Counted from the stretch's first letter, positions 56,401 to 63,908 are shown. The stretch is 64,000 bases of DNA from Christiangramia portivictoriae DSM 23547 (GCF_000423045.1 NZ_AUHF01000001.1:682001-746000); one strand, 5' to 3'. Made by a program: numbers and translations. The notes: generated by a model not told the origin, from the letters alone.

Positions 56401-56528
56401 TAATGCGTAAACAACGTAAAAACGAACTGGATCTTTACAGATTATACGCCAAAGATGAAGGTTTCTACCAGGCCTTTTTTGATACAATGAAGAGGGTGGT
56501 TAGCGGAAGTAGACAGAAGCCGATATAA
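53472..56528 (+). CDS. hsdR: Type I restriction endonuclease/translocase subunit
   Basis: 1018 residues. N-terminal HSDR_N nuclease domain with FINGLPIITAELKN (E-x-K catalytic strand, about 167-180). The SF2 translocase has Walker A HSAGSGKSNSI (about 325), DEAH in VVIDEAHSSQSG, TAT in LAFTATPK and motif VI QALSRLNR. The C-terminal helical part contacts HsdM. Completes a HsdM-HsdS-HsdR set, but four genes lie between hsdS and hsdR. Confidence 0.95.
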   Translation: MPSQTNEQALEAAIQETLSGTTIEKIKEQDPNANIAEESEQYLSGNGYYIGDPDDFDAKYAIDKRRFWSFLEETQNEELEKLQRHGDWKLKILERLDRMINKYGVLQLLKKGLAVDDAHFTLFYQLPLASSSDRVRKLFQNNQFSATRQLRYSVENLREEIDMVLFINGLPIITAELKNHWTGQNAKVHAQKQYKYDRDVRQTLLNFGRCLVHFAVDTDEVYMTTKLNGGNTYFLPFNKGNDNGKGNPVNPDGHKTAYLWEEVLTRKSLANLIQHFVRLDGKAKDPLNTRTLFFPRYHQMDVVREIIDHAGKNGVGQTYLIQHSAGSGKSNSITWAAFQLIETYPQIEGGHGSKGMEKPLFDSVIVVTDRRLLDKQIRENIKDFSEVKNIVAPAYSSRELRESLESGKKIIITTIQKFPFIIEGISDLSDKRFAVVIDEAHSSQSGSAHDKMNQSMGQQAQEEEEEDVQDKIIKAMQARKMRGNASYLAFTATPKNNTLEKFGVKQEDDSFRPFHLYSMKQAIEEGFILDVLANYTTYKSYYEIEKSIEENPLFDSQKAQKKLKAYVESHQQTIDTKAEVILDHFIPNIVNKKKLKGKAKAMVVTQSIVSAIRYYKALSRILEQKGNPFKILIAFSGSKTVDGIEYTEADMNGFGEKDTKDNFDTDEYRILVVANKYLTGFDQPKLTANYVDKKLQGVLAVQALSRLNRSADKLGKKTEDIFILDFFNSTDDIKNSFDPFYTATSLSGATDINVLHEIKETLDETGVYEQEEVELFCEKFFMKEDAQKLSPIIDAAAHRFNTELELEDEDKADFKIKAKQFVKIYGQMAAIMPYEMVTWEKLFWFLKFLIPKLIVKDKDTDNLDELLESVDLSTYGLERTKLNDSIGLDASETDLDPQNPNPRGAHGEKEEDILENIIRNFNERWFQGWEATPDEQRTKFIQLGKHVQAHPDFQTKVADNADKQNSDLALEKIIDEVMRKQRKNELDLYRLYAKDEGFYQAFFDTMKRVVSGSRQKPI

Positions 56529-56537
56529 ATTTTTAGT

Positions 56538-57323
56538 ATGGAAATTTCTAATCATGAAATAAAGAAGGCACTTAAAATTAAGAATGCTGTCCAGTATTAT
56601 CTTGATATGACTAAAGAGGTTAATATTAGATCAACAGATGTTTTTCCGTATTTGGTGAGAAAAGGCATTTTTGTTCAGGATAAAAATAATGGACTTTTCT
56701 TCAGAAGATTTCTGAAAAGGTTATATAAGGCTAATATGCTCAAATCGCTTATACCTCAATGCACATATGTACCTGGAATTAATGGTGAAATTTTCGGAGA
56801 ATGGTATTTCAATATTAACTCTTCGAGATCTCCAACGAAAAATGCTGAATGTTCAGAAGCGAAGAATGATGAACCCATCATAATTACAATTGAAGATGCT
56901 AGAAAGACTTTGTATGATTTAATAGAGGGAAGAAATCCAGATACCGGAAAATTAATTGATAGACTTGAAGATCCGAATCTCTATAAAATTAGCCAATCAC
57001 TGAAAATTTTCACCGAAATAGAGGATAATGTTGATGAATTTAAAAACAAGCCGGTTAAGGATATCCAAAGTAGATCTAATAGAGATAAAACCTTAAATTC
57101 TCTTCAGGTTGATCCAGAAGTTGAGAATAACCCTGTGTATTCAGTTGACGAGATTAGAAAATCTCATGAAAATGCATATAAACCATGGACATCAGAAGAG
57201 GAAACTCATTTAACCGAATTGTTTGAACAAGGTTTTACAATAAAAGAAATTGCCCGAAAAATGAAAAGACAGAATGGTGGGATAAAATCTAGACTAAGAA
57301 AGTTAGGGTTAAAGGTTAAATAA
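56538..57323 (+). CDS. Putative DNA-binding protein with C-terminal SANT/Myb-like helix-turn-helix
   Basis: 261 residues. Middle contains EDARKTLYDLIEGRNPDTGKLIDRLEDP; the end (about 215-261) is PWTSEEETHLTELFEQGFTIKEIARKMKRQNGGIKSRLRKLG, an SANT/Myb-like or sigma-4-like HTH. The N-terminal 90 residues look like a helical winged domain (FFRRFLKRLYKANML). Starts 9 bases after hsdR, so probably the last gene of the operon. Family not recognised. Confidence 0.6.
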   Translation: MEISNHEIKKALKIKNAVQYYLDMTKEVNIRSTDVFPYLVRKGIFVQDKNNGLFFRRFLKRLYKANMLKSLIPQCTYVPGINGEIFGEWYFNINSSRSPTKNAECSEAKNDEPIIITIEDARKTLYDLIEGRNPDTGKLIDRLEDPNLYKISQSLKIFTEIEDNVDEFKNKPVKDIQSRSNRDKTLNSLQVDPEVENNPVYSVDEIRKSHENAYKPWTSEEETHLTELFEQGFTIKEIARKMKRQNGGIKSRLRKLGLKVK

Positions 57324-57357
57324 TATTTTCTTATACATTTTTACAAACCTCATTTGA

Positions 57358-57636
57358 ATGAGCCTAAACATTACGCTTCAACAAGGCGGCATGCGTGAAT
57401 TCGAAAGAACTGGAATCTATCCTGAGTATTTACTTTTCAACCTGTCCGGCACTCGACAAAGCTGGAGAGTAAAAGTTAAGAAGAAACCTCAAAGAGGAGT
57501 TCTTAGAAGTAAAGGAGTGGTCGTTTACGAATATGAGTTTGATGGCTATTTTTGTAAATTTAGGGAAGTTTATAAAGTTGGGAGTTTTTCTAAATGGAAA
57601 GAACCAGAGTTTATGATTACAGAAATGCTAGACTGA
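57358..57636 (+). CDS. Small hypothetical protein
   Basis: 92 residues, basic; SWRVKVKKKPQRGVLRSKGVVVYEYEFDGYF suggests a small beta-barrel. ATG start; follows the SANT-like gene. No family recognised. Confidence 0.45.
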   Translation: MSLNITLQQGGMREFERTGIYPEYLLFNLSGTRQSWRVKVKKKPQRGVLRSKGVVVYEYEFDGYFCKFREVYKVGSFSKWKEPEFMITEMLD

Positions 57637-57835
57637 AAATAGGAAATATTTTACTGGTCACTAATAATCAAAACCCGGTTTAGATTAGTATTAGCATGTC
57701 CAAAAAAGCTTTATTACACACTCCAAAGTGAATAGGCTCAGCATCAAATGGAAGATACTTTCTTACAGACCAGATACAAACAGACGAGGTATTCTACTAG
57801 ACGGTTGTGAGAGGAGGTAATAAATAATCAAATTA

Positions 57836-57862
57836 AAAATGCCCGCTCTAGCGGGCATTTTC
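57836..57862. terminator. Bidirectional terminator
   Basis: AAAATGCCCGCT/AGCGGGCATTTT stem with tight CT loop and T-tracts on both strands, between the restriction locus (+) and the EcsC/HNH cluster (-). Confidence 0.85.
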
Positions 57863-57871
57863 ATAAGCAGT

Positions 57872-58561
57872 TTACTGTCCGGTGATTATGGGCATCAATT
57901 CTGACTTCAATTCTTCATATTCTTCTTCCTCTATAATACCCAGATCTAGCAACTCTTTCGATTCTTTCAGTTTAGCTATTGCTTCATCACGGGTTAGTGG
58001 TGCATTAGTGCTTTTAATCTCACCAGCCAAGACTGCTTTTTCATAATCTGTTACAGACATGTATTTGTTTATTCCAAAAGCTCGACCGTTCGGTTCGCCT
58101 AGCAAAATTTGAACTGCAAGAGGCTTTTTCTTACTTCCTTTGTGGAATAGCGAGATTTCAGAAATTAAAACTACTTCACCTTGCATGTTTTGCCCTGCAT
58201 TTGAAGGGCCTTCTCCTCCTAGAGCATTCATAACGTTTCCAAAGCCTGCTGGTTTTCCCATAATGATATTGGAAAAGGAACTTGCGGTTTTTGATTTGGC
58301 TTTGGCTGCGCCAAAAGTACTGCCAGCACCAACGGCTGTTGTATTCGTTGTGCTTCCAGAAGGGGTTCCTATCATTAGGGTATCACCCACTTTCAATTCA
58401 CTGCCATCCGCAGCGGTGTAAGTGGAAACGGTTGTGCGGTTTTTTATATTTCTAAAAAATTCTGAAGTCTGGGTCTCCTCAAATGTGATCGCTTCAAGGT
58501 GATTTTGACATACTACGTTTAGAGATGCCAATAGAAATAATGTGAGTAAAAATTGTTTCAT
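57872..58561 (-). CDS. Secreted protein with C-terminal SHOCT domain
   Basis: 229 residues from the ATG at 58561 (the frame opens further upstream without a sensible start). Signal peptide QFLLTLFLLASLNVVCQ, then a Gly/Ser/Ala/Thr-rich low-complexity stretch (VGAGSTFGAAKAKSKTASSF). The C-terminal SHOCT-like hairpin is TRDEAIAKLKESKELLDLGIIEEEEYEELKSELM. SHOCT domains mediate oligomerisation of small membrane or secreted proteins. Role unknown; last gene of the cluster. Confidence 0.7.
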   Translation of the reverse strand: MKQFLLTLFLLASLNVVCQNHLEAITFEETQTSEFFRNIKNRTTVSTYTAADGSELKVGDTLMIGTPSGSTTNTTAVGAGSTFGAAKAKSKTASSFSNIIMGKPAGFGNVMNALGGEGPSNAGQNMQGEVVLISEISLFHKGSKKKPLAVQILLGEPNGRAFGINKYMSVTDYEKAVLAGEIKSTNAPLTRDEAIAKLKESKELLDLGIIEEEEYEELKSELMPIITGQ

Positions 58562-58613
58562 TAAATAAAAATTTGGTTGATTATGCTTATTAATTTGATT
58601 TGTTAATTCAAAT

Positions 58614-59063
58614 CTATTTAAATCTTTTTGATAATATTTCTTGGACTTTTTGATCAATACCTTTATCTGCAGCTATAGCGGCCTTTTTCGCAAGTTCTAA
58701 ATCAATTTTGTGCTTGGTGGTATTTACCCTATTAGATAGCCAATCCTCCAATCTCATTTTTCCTTTTGACTGATTAATGCTACGCAAAGTAACTGCTACA
58801 TTCTCAGAACAATTCACTACTTCTGCGATCTCAAAATTTGTCAATCGATCGCGATATGCCATGAACACGTATTCTGAAGAACGAATATGTTCATAATCAT
58901 AGCGGTCGCCACCACGTAGAGTTTCCCCGGTGTAGCAATCGGTATAAAGTGCTCTCCCATCACCACCTCTTTCTAGAGCTTTCTGATGTAATTGAGCTTT
59001 CACTTTTGCAAAGAGTAAATCTATTTCATGTCGGTGGTAGGGGCGGGTTGGATCGGAATTCAT
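58614..59063 (-). CDS. Putative HNH nuclease
   Basis: 149 residues. YTDCYTGETLRGGDRYDYEHIRSSE (about 40-64) has the C..(T)G turn and a D-Y-E-H motif, and VVNCSENVAVTLRSINQSKGKM (about 83-104) has the Asn and N-x-SKG ending of HNH/McrA-type nucleases. The helix after it is LEDWLSNR. No signal peptide. It could be a defence nuclease or toxin; the call is by motif and the metal-binding set is not proven. Confidence 0.55.
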   Translation of the reverse strand: MNSDPTRPYHRHEIDLLFAKVKAQLHQKALERGGDGRALYTDCYTGETLRGGDRYDYEHIRSSEYVFMAYRDRLTNFEIAEVVNCSENVAVTLRSINQSKGKMRLEDWLSNRVNTTKHKIDLELAKKAAIAADKGIDQKVQEILSKRFK

Positions 59064-59103
59064 TAGTTCTAGCAGAGAATAAACTTCAGATTAAAATAGT
59101 GTA

Positions 59104-59745
59104 CTATTTAGCATTAATAAAGGTTCTTCTAGCAGTATTACCTATTAAGTTAGTTGTTACCCCATCAAATGTTCCACCTATCAAACCTCCGATAAGTGGT
59201 ACAGCTTTACCCAAATTAATTGCGCCTCTTTGCCCAAACTTAGTTAAGAGCCTGAATCCAATTGCTTGATTTATTCTTGTAATAGTTTTACCAGAAATAT
59301 TAGCAATCATTTTTTGAGATACTTTCTGACCCACTACAATTCCTATATCTTTTAGAATATCCTTTGCTGTATTTCCGGCCATACAGACATAAACCAATGA
59401 CTTAACTCTATCATCTCTCAAATCATGCCCTCCCATATGAGCTATTGCGGCAATCATTCTAATTTGTACATAAATAACGCTTGCTAAATTTGCTGGTATA
59501 GCAACTGGCATCGTCAATAGTCCACCTAAACCGGTGACAAATCCACTTGTTGTCGCTTTGGTGTTTTGCCATCTTATGAGGGAATTACAATTTTCTACTT
59601 TTGTTTTTCCATTACCTTTATAACTTTCAGCCATTTCTTGAGCAGAATCGAAGCCGGGCATGCCATTAATAGCTTTTTCATAAGAATAGTCTAAAGCTTT
59701 CAAAATCATTCCTTGGTTTAACTTTGACTTAGTTTTTTGTTGCAT
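59104..59745 (-). CDS. EcsC family protein 2
   Basis: 213 residues. Core of the EcsC family (PF12787): ATTSGFVTGLGGLLTMPVAIPANLASVIYVQIRMIAAIAHMGGHDL read in parts, then a C-terminal VPLIGGLIGGTFDGVTTNLIGNTARRTF. Amphipathic/hydrophobic Gly-rich helices suggest membrane association. EcsC was named in Bacillus beside an ABC exporter, but its molecular role is unknown. 20 bases from the first EcsC gene. Confidence 0.8.
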   Translation of the reverse strand: MQQKTKSKLNQGMILKALDYSYEKAINGMPGFDSAQEMAESYKGNGKTKVENCNSLIRWQNTKATTSGFVTGLGGLLTMPVAIPANLASVIYVQIRMIAAIAHMGGHDLRDDRVKSLVYVCMAGNTAKDILKDIGIVVGQKVSQKMIANISGKTITRINQAIGFRLLTKFGQRGAINLGKAVPLIGGLIGGTFDGVTTNLIGNTARRTFINAK

Positions 59746-59765
59746 AATTTTAAATTAGAAGTTTA

Positions 59766-60545
59766 TTATAGTGATGCGTATTCTTTTTCGATGAATTCAG
59801 GCGAATATTTCTTTTCGAGTCTTTTCACAATAAAATGACCTCTGGCCATATCTTGAAAATGATCAATAAAGAGAAGATTTAAAGCTGCACCTGTAGCTGC
59901 TCCAATTACAGGAACAGCTTGTGCAGCAGCCTTTTCTGTAACTTGTATTCCAAATCTACTGGCAACAGTAGTAAAAAACTTAACTAGGGCCGGTGCTCCT
60001 TCTTTGGTTAATCCATTTTTCGCAATGTGCTCCGCAGCCATAGTCAGTTGTTGAGCAAGTAGGGCCCTAGTTATATAATAGCCACTTTCGGTACCATCGT
60101 CACTTTCAGATTTACCTCCTAAAGCTAAGACTTCGACACATGCAAGCTTTGTTTCTGCATTATCCAGATTTTGGTTTTCAGATCTTGCTATGTCTGCGAT
60201 AGATCGCATCATAATTGTGGTTGAAACAGGTAATTCAACAGCTAAGCCTGCAAATCCAAAAAATCCACCTGCACCCCCAGATATTGCTACCGTTGCTTTA
60301 TGCCAGATATTTGAGGATTTTTCACCTGGCTTATTTTTCATTGTAAATAATGCTGCATCGGTCGATTTAGTAATAGCTTTGTGAGTAAGTTCTACAATTT
60401 TACTATTCCAATTCTTCGGTAACAATTCAAATCCTTTTTCCAAAGGCATTCCAATGTAATTTGTGATTTTTGCTGCCAAACCTGGATTCTCAAGTAAATC
60501 TTTGGCTTTCTTTAAATCTGTTAGTTCAGGTTCTGTAAGTTTCAT
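59766..60545 (-). CDS. EcsC family protein 1
   Basis: 259 residues. Same architecture as its neighbour: helical N-terminus, Gly-rich core ISGGAGGFFGFAGLAVELPVSTTIMMRSIADIARSENQNL (read in parts), and C-terminal VPVIGAATGAALNLLFIDHFQDMARGHFIVKRLEKKY, the EcsC end signature. Likely membrane-associated. Two EcsC paralogues in tandem suggest a heteromeric complex. Confidence 0.82.
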   Translation of the reverse strand: MKLTEPELTDLKKAKDLLENPGLAAKITNYIGMPLEKGFELLPKNWNSKIVELTHKAITKSTDAALFTMKNKPGEKSSNIWHKATVAISGGAGGFFGFAGLAVELPVSTTIMMRSIADIARSENQNLDNAETKLACVEVLALGGKSESDDGTESGYYITRALLAQQLTMAAEHIAKNGLTKEGAPALVKFFTTVASRFGIQVTEKAAAQAVPVIGAATGAALNLLFIDHFQDMARGHFIVKRLEKKYSPEFIEKEYASL

Positions 60546-60726
60546 ATTTTTAGAGTAGTTAATAAGTTTGAGAAAGCATTAAAACTTAGTATATGTTTTT
60601 AATGCTTTCTTTTATTTTTAGTAAAGATTTTCAGGTACAATTACTATGGATACCTGATATTATAAAAAGATAATTCAGGGAATAGTTATCCACGTAGTTC
60701 TATTCTTATATTATGGTGATGAATTA

Positions 60727-61047
60727 TTATAAAAGCTTTGCTTTTCTTAGTTGAAATTCGTCATCAGTTATAACTCCCTTGACCTTTAATCCATGCAATC
60801 TTTCTAGTTCATCCGCTGTATTTATACCTGAATTATTAATCTTACCCCTATTGTATTTGTCATTAAATGCGTTTTCATTCATAGTGAGAAAAATAATAAA
60901 ATCGATAAAGGATATTACAAGAGGAATGAATGTCCAACAGAATAGTAGATACATTATACCAAAGCCACCTTGTCCAAGATAGAATCGATGTACACCGATA
61001 CCTCCTAAAAGAAATGCTAGAATTGCAGCTGTAGTTTTGTTTTTCAT
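60727..61047 (-). CDS. TM2 domain protein with SHOCT tail
   Basis: 106 residues. TM2 domain: AILAFLLGGIGVHRFYLGQGGFGIMYLLFCW and WTFIPLVISFIDFIIFL (two membrane helices joined by the G-x-H-R-F-Y turn). The C-terminal SHOCT-like motif is ADELERLHGLKVKGVITDDEFQLRKAKLL. Small membrane protein of unknown function; 181 bases upstream of the EcsC pair on the same strand. Confidence 0.85.
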   Translation of the reverse strand: MKNKTTAAILAFLLGGIGVHRFYLGQGGFGIMYLLFCWTFIPLVISFIDFIIFLTMNENAFNDKYNRGKINNSGINTADELERLHGLKVKGVITDDEFQLRKAKLL

Positions 61048-61533
61048 TTGTTAATAGATTTAGTAGTTAGTATTAATCGGAGCATATAAATCACTTCGTC
61101 TCAATTGATGCGTTTAATTAATGTTTATGAAGGTTCCTTTCTAAACATAGCCTCAGCAAGATCTTCGTTATTGTATGACTAAGCAACAGCAACATAGCGA
61201 CAAGAGCCGACGCTTTTAGATGAACTTTAATGCAATCATTATTATTAAGACAAATTCATCTAGTGCATATAGATGATTAGTTGCTAAAACTAAATCTTTT
61301 GTTAAACCAATAAGACCTCGATTAGTAAACGTAGGGGTTACGCTGATAACCGTTTTCAATATCACCTTAAATTAAGAATTAAGCAGAATAAGCCACAAAA
61401 AATTTGAGAGCTTAGTGAACTTGTAGTTACCTCTACCGGAGTTGTAAAAAATTGAAATACTTTAAATATGGTTATTGCTAACGTCACCTTTTGTCCATCT
61501 CAATTTCTATTCTTGTAGAAATTAATTACAAAA
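61048..61533. other. Non-coding gap
   Basis: 486 bases, no credible gene. A short frame near 61400-61450 reads ELSELVVTSTGVVKN between stops, which resembles a TonB-receptor beginning, but it is too short to call. Otherwise A/T-rich with no clear repeats. Confidence 0.4.
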
Positions 61534-61995
61534 TTGAACATTTTTTTAAAATTGATTTCAAAGGAATTCTGGACTTCTTTGCTTAGGAAAAGTTTGGAAA
61601 TATTAAAATTACAACCACTATCGAAAAGAAAGCAATTGTCGGAATTCAAAATCAAAAATAAGAAAACATTATTATGGCTCGATGACATGCGAGATCCAAA
61701 TGATATCAGGATGGATTGGCTAGCTTACAGCCCTATTGGGCGTGAGGTTGAAGTTGTGTGGTTAAAGGATCATTACAAGTTTAGAAACTGGATTCAAGTG
61801 CATGGATTGCCAGATGGTATTTGTTTTGATCATGATCTGGGAAAGGATACTCCGACTGGATATGACTGCGCTAAGTGGCTGGTAAACTATTGCCTGGATA
61901 ACAAATTATCACTGCCATTGTGGAGCTCACAAAGTGCTAATCCTGTAGGGAAAGCTAATATCAATAGGCTCCTGAGGAATTTTATAAAGAATTAG
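61534..61995 (+). CDS. cREC (cyclic-phosphate-processing receiver-like) domain protein
   Basis: Up to 153 residues; start uncertain (TTG at 61534, no ATG before the domain). The domain runs from LLWLDDMRDPNDI through ICFDHDLG and GYDCAKWL to SSQSANPVGKANINRLL, the cREC receiver layout with DD and FDHDLG acidic sites. The usual His in (I)HSANPxG is Gln here (SQSANPVG). Family function is unproven; receiver-like nucleotide or phosphate signalling has been suggested. Confidence 0.72.
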   Translation: MNIFLKLISKEFWTSLLRKSLEILKLQPLSKRKQLSEFKIKNKKTLLWLDDMRDPNDIRMDWLAYSPIGREVEVVWLKDHYKFRNWIQVHGLPDGICFDHDLGKDTPTGYDCAKWLVNYCLDNKLSLPLWSSQSANPVGKANINRLLRNFIKN

Positions 61996-62003
61996 GAGAG
62001 TAA

Positions 62004-62903
62004 CTAAATATCATATTGTGCTAAAGTAGATTGAAGATCTTCAATTATATCTCTTTGAAAATTCACTGGTTCGATAATCTTGACCTTATTGCCATAGGAT
62101 AGAATTTCCATTTTAAAATCGAAAGTAGGGCGTATGTAGTAGCTAAAAGTAATCTCTTCCTTAGTTTTATTGATCAGGGTTTGGCTATGATGCAGGGGAA
62201 GGGATTCTACATACCTACCTTGTTCGGGAGTAAATGAGAGAATGATTTCAGTAGCTTTTTCATCGGTGCCATTAATGATTCCAAAGCTTTCTTTGAATTC
62301 CTTGTGAACATTATAAGGGACTGGTTGAAATTTAATGGGACTTATGTTTAATTCCTTAATACGATCTAAGGAGAAATTTTTGATCCTGGAATCCCTTTGA
62401 TCTTGCCCAATGAGATACCAGCGGTTCTGCGCTTCTTTAAGAGCAATTGGTTTAACCTTTCGTTGTGTTTCAGAACTATCCCAAAACTTGGTGTAATTAA
62501 ATTCGGTAACTAATCTATTCTGAATGGCATGGATCAGGCCGGCCATATGTTCTGTGCCCAGGTGTCTTCTCTCTTCAAAAACAAGGCAGTCCGCGAAACC
62601 TCTAGAAAGTTTGATTGCATTTACAATCTCGAAATTTTCGCGCAGTCGTCGGGTTTGTAGATCTTCTGTATCTTCTTTGATGTAATACTTATTACAACTT
62701 TTATCTGAAGCAATTTCTATTTCAAAGTTAGACGCGATCCCTTTTAGATCTCTTTGCAGAGTCCTTTGAGAAGTGAGTAGGTTATCTTCAATGGCATCTG
62801 GGTCTAAAGATATCTCATCCTGTAACTCCTGGTAGCTCATAGGTCTTCTTCTCAACAAAGAGATGATCTTGGTGTATCTTTTCATGGTTTGGTTTACAGA
62901 CAT
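62004..62903 (-). CDS. WYL-domain transcriptional regulator (YafY family)
   Basis: 299 residues. N-terminal winged HTH (TKIISLLRRRPMSYQELQDEI), linker, then WYL domain (about 135-215) with KPIALKEAQNRWYLIGQDQ and FSLDRIKEL, and a C-terminal WCX-like extension. WYL regulators sense nucleotides or DNA damage-linked ligands and are common in defence islands. Its ATG is 10 bases from the esterase stop on the same strand. Confidence 0.9.
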   Translation of the reverse strand: MSVNQTMKRYTKIISLLRRRPMSYQELQDEISLDPDAIEDNLLTSQRTLQRDLKGIASNFEIEIASDKSCNKYYIKEDTEDLQTRRLRENFEIVNAIKLSRGFADCLVFEERRHLGTEHMAGLIHAIQNRLVTEFNYTKFWDSSETQRKVKPIALKEAQNRWYLIGQDQRDSRIKNFSLDRIKELNISPIKFQPVPYNVHKEFKESFGIINGTDEKATEIILSFTPEQGRYVESLPLHHSQTLINKTKEEITFSYYIRPTFDFKMEILSYGNKVKIIEPVNFQRDIIEDLQSTLAQYDI

Positions 62904-62913
62904 AGGTTAAATT

Positions 62914-63402
62914 TTAATGGCATATTTTAGAAAAGAAGGTATCCAATTGTTTCTCAAATACCGAAACCGGTATTCTATGACCTAACATTGGATCTGTATT
63001 TATATTCAATTCAGAAGTCGTTAGATGTTTACCAAGAAATGTCATTGTTTCCAATGGATCTACAACGTCATCATTTCCACCTAAAAGGATCTGTTTACAA
63101 GCTAACCCTTTTAAATAAAAACTTTTAAAATTAGTAAGTCGATAATTGGATAACGGGGGGTTGAAAATCAAAGCTGGTCTGCCAATATTTTCGGAAATGA
63201 TGTAGGCATTCAATCCGCCCATGCTACTACCAATTACTACATTGAATTCGGTATCCAGATAATGCTCTAAAATTTCTACTGGTTGAATATGCTGATGGTT
63301 GTAATTAATATCAGGTGCGTATACATTACCATATTGCTCTAAGATCTTTCTTTTTTCCTTACTGAGTTTGCTTTTCAGTCCGTGGAGATATAAAATATTC
63401 AT
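62914..63402 (-). CDS. YqiA-like alpha/beta hydrolase
   Basis: 162 residues. ILYLHGLKS at the start, nucleophile elbow VIGSSMGGLNAY (Ser about 61), Asp in GGNDDVVDPLET and His in MLGHRIPVS, the layout of the YqiA/UPF0227 small esterase family. Substrate unknown. First gene of a two-gene operon with the WYL regulator. Confidence 0.85.
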   Translation of the reverse strand: MNILYLHGLKSKLSKEKRKILEQYGNVYAPDINYNHQHIQPVEILEHYLDTEFNVVIGSSMGGLNAYIISENIGRPALIFNPPLSNYRLTNFKSFYLKGLACKQILLGGNDDVVDPLETMTFLGKHLTTSELNINTDPMLGHRIPVSVFEKQLDTFFSKICH

Positions 63403-63655
63403 TCGGTTAAATTAAATGTTCAATACAAATTAAACAACAGTACGCGACAAATAATGTCGTTTGGTTAGAAAAGTAAGCTTTTGCTTACTTTAAGGCGCAG
63501 CCATTGATCAGCCATTAGTTCCAGGCAAAAAGCTAAACGATAATTTACTTCTGATATCAGTTGATCAGGCGAGCTATGAGTAGTAATGAAAACGATGTAA
63601 AAAGGAGAAAAATTTAGAGATTTTAATCTTGCGATGCTTCCATTTCAAGATTGGT

Positions 63656-63870
63656 TTACCTCACCGGTAAATATAATACTGTCTTCTGGACCATATCATA
63701 GAAAGGCATGGTGCCACCAGATTTAGGCCTCATATTCCTAACCGGCTGATACCTTTCTTGAAATTTTAATATCAAGTTTTCTATATCTTTCCTGGTAGCG
63801 GGCTTATTTTCAGCCTTGGTAAATACTGCTTGTACACCGTTAGCTAGTCCAGTCCCGAGTACTAAAAACC
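63656..63870 (-). pseudogene. Truncated gene remnant at the island edge
   Basis: A start-less open frame of about 70 codons reading FTKAENKPATRKDIENLIL and MRPKSGGTMPFYDMVQ, ending at a TAA at 63656-63658. It runs through att core 3 to a stop just beyond, so the 5' part is missing. Coding-like composition; no family recognised. Confidence 0.45.
63848..63867 (+). repeat. Attachment core, copy 3 (right end of island 2)
   Basis: 18 of 20 bases match the tRNA-Leu core, including GTCCCGAGTACT without change; mismatches at positions 4 and 17. Followed by a terminator hairpin like the other two cores. Confidence 0.75.
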
Positions 63871-63908
63871 CTCTTAATCAATATGATTTTGAGGGTTTTT
63901 TGTTTTTT
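63864..63908 (+). terminator. Terminator beside att core copy 3
   Basis: AAAAACCCTC/GAGGGTTTTT 10-bp stem, 17-base loop, T-rich tail. In the uninserted chromosome this would be the native tRNA-Leu terminator. Confidence 0.75.

Larger units (their letters stand above)
42306..63867. mobile_element. Integrative island 2 (defence island), no visible integrase
   Basis: About 21.5 kb between att core copies 2 and 3. Carries a type I restriction-modification locus with embedded genes, an EcsC/HNH cluster, a cREC protein, a WYL regulator and an esterase. No recombinase or relaxase gene is seen, and the right end lacks the arm-type repeat, so it may be a decayed element or one moved in trans. Confidence 0.65.

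Noticed and set aside
61400-61450. Short frame ELSELVVTSTGVVKN resembling a TonB-receptor plug start
   Set aside because: Only about 15 codons between stops, with no continuation in any frame; could be chance.
33597-63867. CRISPR array or retron in the islands
   Set aside because: No evenly spaced repeat-spacer units and no cas or reverse transcriptase genes; the 35.6 kb repeats are too short, too diverged and too closely spaced for CRISPR.
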